Of a stretch of DNA of 9,055 nt, positions 5,937-9,055 are shown one piece after another. This stretch comes from JAUREX01 sp044356825 (GTDB lineage: Bacteria > Pseudomonadota > Alphaproteobacteria > Rhodobacterales > Rhodobacteraceae). The notes below the pieces were generated by a model. The model saw nothing but the letters and a program-made list of their open reading frames with translations. It made no database searches and was not told where the DNA came from. Every line of letters starts with the position of its first letter. The first letter of the stretch is position 1. The position numbers and the translations under genes were made by a program. The stretch is from contig JBIKVM010000122.1 in assembly GCA_044356825.1 (NCBI GenBank), positions 1 to 9,055 on the forward strand, written 5' to 3'.

Positions 5937-7790
5937 ATGTTCCGATTCTTCGAAAACCTGGTCGACCCCTACGCCCCCTGGCCGCAGACCGACACGCCCC
6001 CGCGCCGGCTCTGGCCCTTCATCCGCGAATGGTCGCGCCCCTTCGCCCGCGTCTTTGCCGCCGCCACCGCAAGCTCGGTCATCGTCGCGGCGGTCGAGAT
6101 CGCGCTCATCTGGTACATGGGGCGGCTCGTTGATCTGCTGGGCCGCGCCTCACCGGCCGAGGTCTGGGCCGCGCATGGCGCCGAGTTCATCGCGGCGGGG
6201 GTGTTCGTGCTGGTGCTGCGCCCGGCGCTGCAGGCGCTGAACACGCTGCTGCTCAACAACTCCGTGCTGCCCAACTATGGCACGCTCTATCGCTGGCGGG
6301 GCCATGCGCAGGTGCTGCGCCAGTCGGTCGGCTGGTTCGAGAATGACTTCGCCGGCCGCATCGCCAACCGCGTGATGCAGACGCCACCGGCGGCGGGCGA
6401 TGCGGTCTTTCAGGTCTTCGATGCGATCACCTTCTCGATCGCCTACATACTCGGGGCGGCGGTGCTGCTGGCCGATGCCGACCCGCGGCTCGCGCTGCCG
6501 CTCTTGGTCTGGCTTGCCCTCTACGGGCTCCTCGTGCGCTGGACGGTCACCCGCGTCGGCCCCGCCTCGCAGGCGAGCGCGGACGCCCGCAGCGCCGTGA
6601 CGGGGCGGGTCGTCGACAGCTATTCGAACATCCATTCGGTCAAGCTTTTCGCCCATCACGACCGCGAGCTTGCCTATGCCCGCGAGGCGATCGAGGCCAC
6701 CCGCCGCACCTTCGCCCATGAGATGCGGCTCTATACGATGATGGACATCGCGCTCGTCGCGCTCAACGGCTTTCTCATCGTCGCGGTCACGGGCTGGGCG
6801 CTCTGGCTCTGGATGGAGGGGCAGGCGAGCGTCGGCGCGGTGGCGGCCGCGACCGCGCTGACGCTGCGGCTCAATGCGATGACGGGCTGGATCATGTGGG
6901 CGCTGACGGGGTTCTTCCGCGCGCTCGGTGTCGTCGCCGAGGGGCTCGAGACCATCGCCCAGCCGATCACGCTCGCCGATGCGCCGGGCGCCCGCCCGAT
7001 CGACTGGAAGGGCGGCACGATCGAGCTGCGCGGGCTCCGCCACAGCTATGGCCGCGGCGGGGGCGGGGGGCTCCATGGCATCGACCTGACGATCCGCCCC
7101 GGCGAGAAGATCGGCATCGTCGGCCGCTCGGGGGCAGGGAAGTCGACGCTCGTGAAGCTGCTCCTGCGCTTTTACGAGGCCGAGGGCGGCAGCATCCTCA
7201 TCGACGGGCAGGACATCCGCGACGTCCAGCAGGCCAGCCTGCGCGCCCGCATCGGCATGGTCCAGCAGGAGGCGACGCTCCTGCACCGCTCGGTGCGCGA
7301 CAACCTCCTCTATGGCCGCCCCGATGCGACCGAGGCCGAGATGATCGCCGCCGCGCGGGCCGCGCACGCCCACGACTTCATCCTCGATCTCGCCGACCCC
7401 GAGGGGCGGCGCGGCTATGATGCCCATGTCGGCGAGCGGGGGGTGAAGCTCTCGGGCGGGCAGCGCCAGCGCGTGGCGCTCGCGCGCGTGATCCTCAAGG
7501 ACGCACCGATCCTCGTGCTCGACGAGGCGACCTCGGCGCTCGACAGCGAGGCCGAGGCCGCGATCCAGGACACGCTCTGGCGCCTCATCGAGGGCAAGAC
7601 CGTCATCGCCATCGCGCACCGCCTCTCGACCATCGCGGCGATGGACCGGATCGTGGTGCTCGACGAGGGCCGCATCGTCGAGGAGGGGCCGCACGCCGCG
7701 CTGATCGCGCGGGGCGGGCTCTATGCCCGCTTCTGGGCGCGCCAGTCGGGCGGCTTCCTGAACCCTGGCACCGAGGGGAATGCCGCGTGA
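5937..7790 (+). CDS. Half-size ABC exporter (fused permease and ATPase), first of a pair
   Basis: The product is 617 residues: a type I exporter membrane domain (about 37-340, six helices expected) followed by a nucleotide-binding domain (about 360-600). ATPase motifs are all consensus: A-loop Tyr371, Walker A GRSGAGKST (396-404), Q-loop QQE (443-445), LSGGQ signature (505-509), Walker B ILVLDE with catalytic Glu530, the SALD D-loop, and switch His561. The intracellular coupling region has WFENDFAGRIANRVMQ (133-148). A Gly run (373-378) lies just after the A-loop. The N-terminus MFRFFENLVDPYAP is typical of this Rhodobacterales subfamily and fixes the start at 5937 although no ribosome binding site is visible. 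The stop overlaps the next gene (GTGA). The partner is probably the related gene starting at 8184. Substrate (lipid, peptide or drug) is unknown. Confidence 0.93.
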   Translation: MFRFFENLVDPYAPWPQTDTPPRRLWPFIREWSRPFARVFAAATASSVIVAAVEIALIWYMGRLVDLLGRASPAEVWAAHGAEFIAAGVFVLVLRPALQALNTLLLNNSVLPNYGTLYRWRGHAQVLRQSVGWFENDFAGRIANRVMQTPPAAGDAVFQVFDAITFSIAYILGAAVLLADADPRLALPLLVWLALYGLLVRWTVTRVGPASQASADARSAVTGRVVDSYSNIHSVKLFAHHDRELAYAREAIEATRRTFAHEMRLYTMMDIALVALNGFLIVAVTGWALWLWMEGQASVGAVAAATALTLRLNAMTGWIMWALTGFFRALGVVAEGLETIAQPITLADAPGARPIDWKGGTIELRGLRHSYGRGGGGGLHGIDLTIRPGEKIGIVGRSGAGKSTLVKLLLRFYEAEGGSILIDGQDIRDVQQASLRARIGMVQQEATLLHRSVRDNLLYGRPDATEAEMIAAARAAHAHDFILDLADPEGRRGYDAHVGERGVKLSGGQRQRVALARVILKDAPILVLDEATSALDSEAEAAIQDTLWRLIEGKTVIAIAHRLSTIAAMDRIVVLDEGRIVEEGPHAALIARGGLYARFWARQSGGFLNPGTEGNAA

Positions 7791-8167
7791 GCGCGGCTGC
7801 GCGCCTCGGCCTGATCTATTTCGCCGCCGTCTTCGCGGCGGGCTTCGTGCTCGGCACCGTCCGCACGCTCGTCCTCATCCCGCGGCTGGGCGAGCTCGGG
7901 GCGGTGATGGTGGAACTCCCGCTCATCCTCGCGGTCGCGTGGTTCGTCTGCGGGCGCCTCGTCCGGCATCGCGGCCTTGCCGCGACAGAGGCCGCGGCGA
8001 TGGGGGCGATCGCCTTCGCACTCCTGATGGTGGCCGAGGCGGGGCTGTCGCGCTGGCTCGGCGGGCGGTCGCTGGCCGAACATCTGGCGCTTTACGCCGA
8101 ACCCGCGCATCTCATCGGCCTGATGGCGCAGCTCGCCTTTGCCGCCTTCCCCATGCTCCGGCGATGA
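7787..8167 (+). CDS. Conserved-looking small membrane protein between two ABC exporter genes
   Basis: The product is 126 residues and I do not recognise a named family. It is almost entirely membrane: four hydrophobic segments at about 7-27, 40-57, 67-86 and 105-123, with short polar links such as GTVRTLVLIPRLGELG (23-38), RLVRHRG (57-63) and SRWLGGRS (88-95). The Arg-rich links at about 57-63 and the C-terminal RR would favour an even number of helices with the ends in the cytoplasm. The start is GTG (7787), overlapping the ABC stop as GTGA, with a good GAGGGG (7773-7778) 8 nt upstream. The stop overlaps an ATG (ATGA at 8164). Being translationally locked between two half-transporters suggests an accessory or assembly role for that exporter, but the sequence shows no catalytic or binding motif. 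It could equally be a passenger gene. Confidence 0.82.
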   Translation: MSAAARLGLIYFAAVFAAGFVLGTVRTLVLIPRLGELGAVMVELPLILAVAWFVCGRLVRHRGLAATEAAAMGAIAFALLMVAEAGLSRWLGGRSLAEHLALYAEPAHLIGLMAQLAFAAFPMLRR

Positions 8168-8187
8168 GCGAGGATCCCCCCGCATGA
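8164..8187 (+). other. Seven-codon mini-ORF bridging two genes
   Basis: ATG at 8164 overlaps the stop of the 126-residue membrane protein (ATGA). The frame reads seven codons (MSEDPPA), and its TGA (8185-8187) overlaps the ATG of the second ABC gene (ATGA at 8184-8187). The ribosome binding site of that ABC gene, GAGGA (8170-8174), lies inside it. It may carry terminating ribosomes across the 16-nt gap, or be coincidence; ATGA overlaps are easily made by chance. Confidence 0.25.
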
Positions 8188-9055
8188 GCCTGCCGTCCTT
8201 CCTGCGCCTCGATCCCTTCCGGCCCGCCGAGGGGCCGCCGCCGCGTCGGCTCGGGGCGTTCTTCCTCTGGGGGGTGGCGGGGGCGTGGCCGGTGCTCGCG
8301 CTCTCGACCCTCTTCTCGGTCGGCTCGGGCGTGCTCGAGGTCATCTCGGCCGATCTTCTGGGCCGCGTCGTCGACATCGCGGCCGAGACCGCAGCCGAGG
8401 GCGGGCTGGCGGCGGTGCTCGCGCAGAACGGGGTGCTGATCGCGGCCTTCGTCCTCTTCTATCTCGTGCTCAGGCCCGCGGTCTTCACCCTCTCTTCGGG
8501 GATCAACGCGGTCATCATCGGGCCGAACCTGATGCCGCTCGTGCTCTCGCGGCTGCACCGCTGGACGATGGGCCACTCGGTCACCTTCTTTGATGCCGAT
8601 TTCGCCGGCCGCATCGCGCAAAAGCAGATGCAGGCCGCCCGCGCCCTGACCGAGACGGTGGTCGAGATGATCAACGTCGTGGCCTTCGCGCTCGCCTCGG
8701 TCGGGGGGGCCGTGATCTTCCTGCTGGTGATCGACTGGGGCGTGGCGCTCATGCTTGCGGTCTGGCTCGCGGCCTATCTGGGCTTCATCCGCTATTTCAT
8801 GCCGCGGGTGCGGGTGCTGTCGGCGGCGCGCGCCTCGGCGCGGGCGAGCGTGACGGGCCAGGTCGTCGACACGATCACGAACATCAAGACGGTGAAGCTC
8901 TTTGCCCGGGCCGAGCACGAGGACAGCGCGGCCCTTGATGCGATGGAGCGCTATCGCGGCGCCTCGGTCGCCTTCGGCCGCCTCTCCACCGTCTTCCGCT
9001 TCGGGCTGATGATGCTCGCGGGCGTCCTGCCCGTCGTGCTCGTGGGCGGCACCTT
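8184..9055 (+). CDS. Half-size ABC exporter, second of the pair (partial, membrane domain only)
   Basis: The gene runs off the right edge; 290 complete codons are visible with no stop. They cover the membrane domain of a type I ABC exporter, with hydrophobic segments at about 24-48, 82-104, 160-183, 186-205 and 270-290. It is a paralogue of the upstream exporter. FFDADFAGRIAQKQMQ (135-150) matches WFENDFAGRIANRVMQ there, and ASVTGQVVDTITNIKTVKLFA (221-241) matches AVTGRVVDSYSNIHSVKLFA. Both adjacency and this pairing suggest the two half-transporters form a heterodimer. ATG 8184 has GAGGA (8170-8174) 9 nt upstream. The ATPase domain lies outside the window, so it is not possible to tell which of the two ATP sites would be degenerate. 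Confidence 0.92.
   Translation, partial: MSLPSFLRLDPFRPAEGPPPRRLGAFFLWGVAGAWPVLALSTLFSVGSGVLEVISADLLGRVVDIAAETAAEGGLAAVLAQNGVLIAAFVLFYLVLRPAVFTLSSGINAVIIGPNLMPLVLSRLHRWTMGHSVTFFDADFAGRIAQKQMQAARALTETVVEMINVVAFALASVGGAVIFLLVIDWGVALMLAVWLAAYLGFIRYFMPRVRVLSAARASARASVTGQVVDTITNIKTVKLFARAEHEDSAALDAMERYRGASVAFGRLSTVFRFGLMMLAGVLPVVLVGGT

Noticed and set aside
6150..7694. A 514-codon minus-strand open frame over the ABC exporter
   Set aside because: It is a shadow of the ABC gene, whose Walker A, signature and Walker B motifs are on the plus strand.

Overview
The window is chromosomal DNA from a high-GC alphaproteobacterium, most likely a member of the Rhodobacterales (Rhodobacter/Paracoccus-like). 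The basis is the very high G+C content with strong third-position GC bias, the L33 sequence type, and the gene order Hsp33 - CoA pyrophosphatase - CCA-adding enzyme - LysE - ABC exporter pair, which I recall from that group. I see no integrase, transposase, phage gene, CRISPR array, tRNA or rRNA. It reads as ordinary core genome with one accessory-looking lipoprotein gene.

Layout from left to right. (1) The last 50 codons of a Bax-inhibitor-1/YccA-type membrane protein (+) end in a strong hairpin-plus-T-run terminator. (2) A small cupin gene (+) has its ribosome binding site directly against that terminator. (3) Ribosomal protein L33 (rpmG, -) is convergent with the cupin gene and has its own terminator and a candidate promoter. 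(4) A two-gene minus-strand unit holds a small Nudix hydrolase followed 24 nt later by a secreted lipoprotein with a TbpB-like beta-rich C-terminus. (5) Divergent from it is a tightly packed plus-strand cluster: hslO (redox chaperone Hsp33), a NudL-type CoA pyrophosphatase, cca (CCA-adding enzyme) and a LysE-family exporter, with junctions of +8, -4 and -14 nt. (6) After a 70-nt gap carrying a tandem 11-bp repeat and a possible leaderless promoter comes an exporter unit. It holds a complete half-size ABC exporter, a 126-residue four-helix membrane protein overlapping it by 4 nt, and the start of a second, related half-size ABC exporter that runs off the window.

How the genes fit together: hslO plus CoA pyrophosphatase suggests protein and nucleotide quality control under oxidative stress, with cca as tRNA maintenance. 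The two ABC half-transporters are paralogues and most likely form a heterodimer. The small membrane protein between them is the least understood gene here. I found no convincing undescribed system. The best leads are that embedded membrane protein, the leaderless-looking start of the first ABC gene with its upstream repeat, and the terminator placed directly in front of the cupin ribosome binding site.
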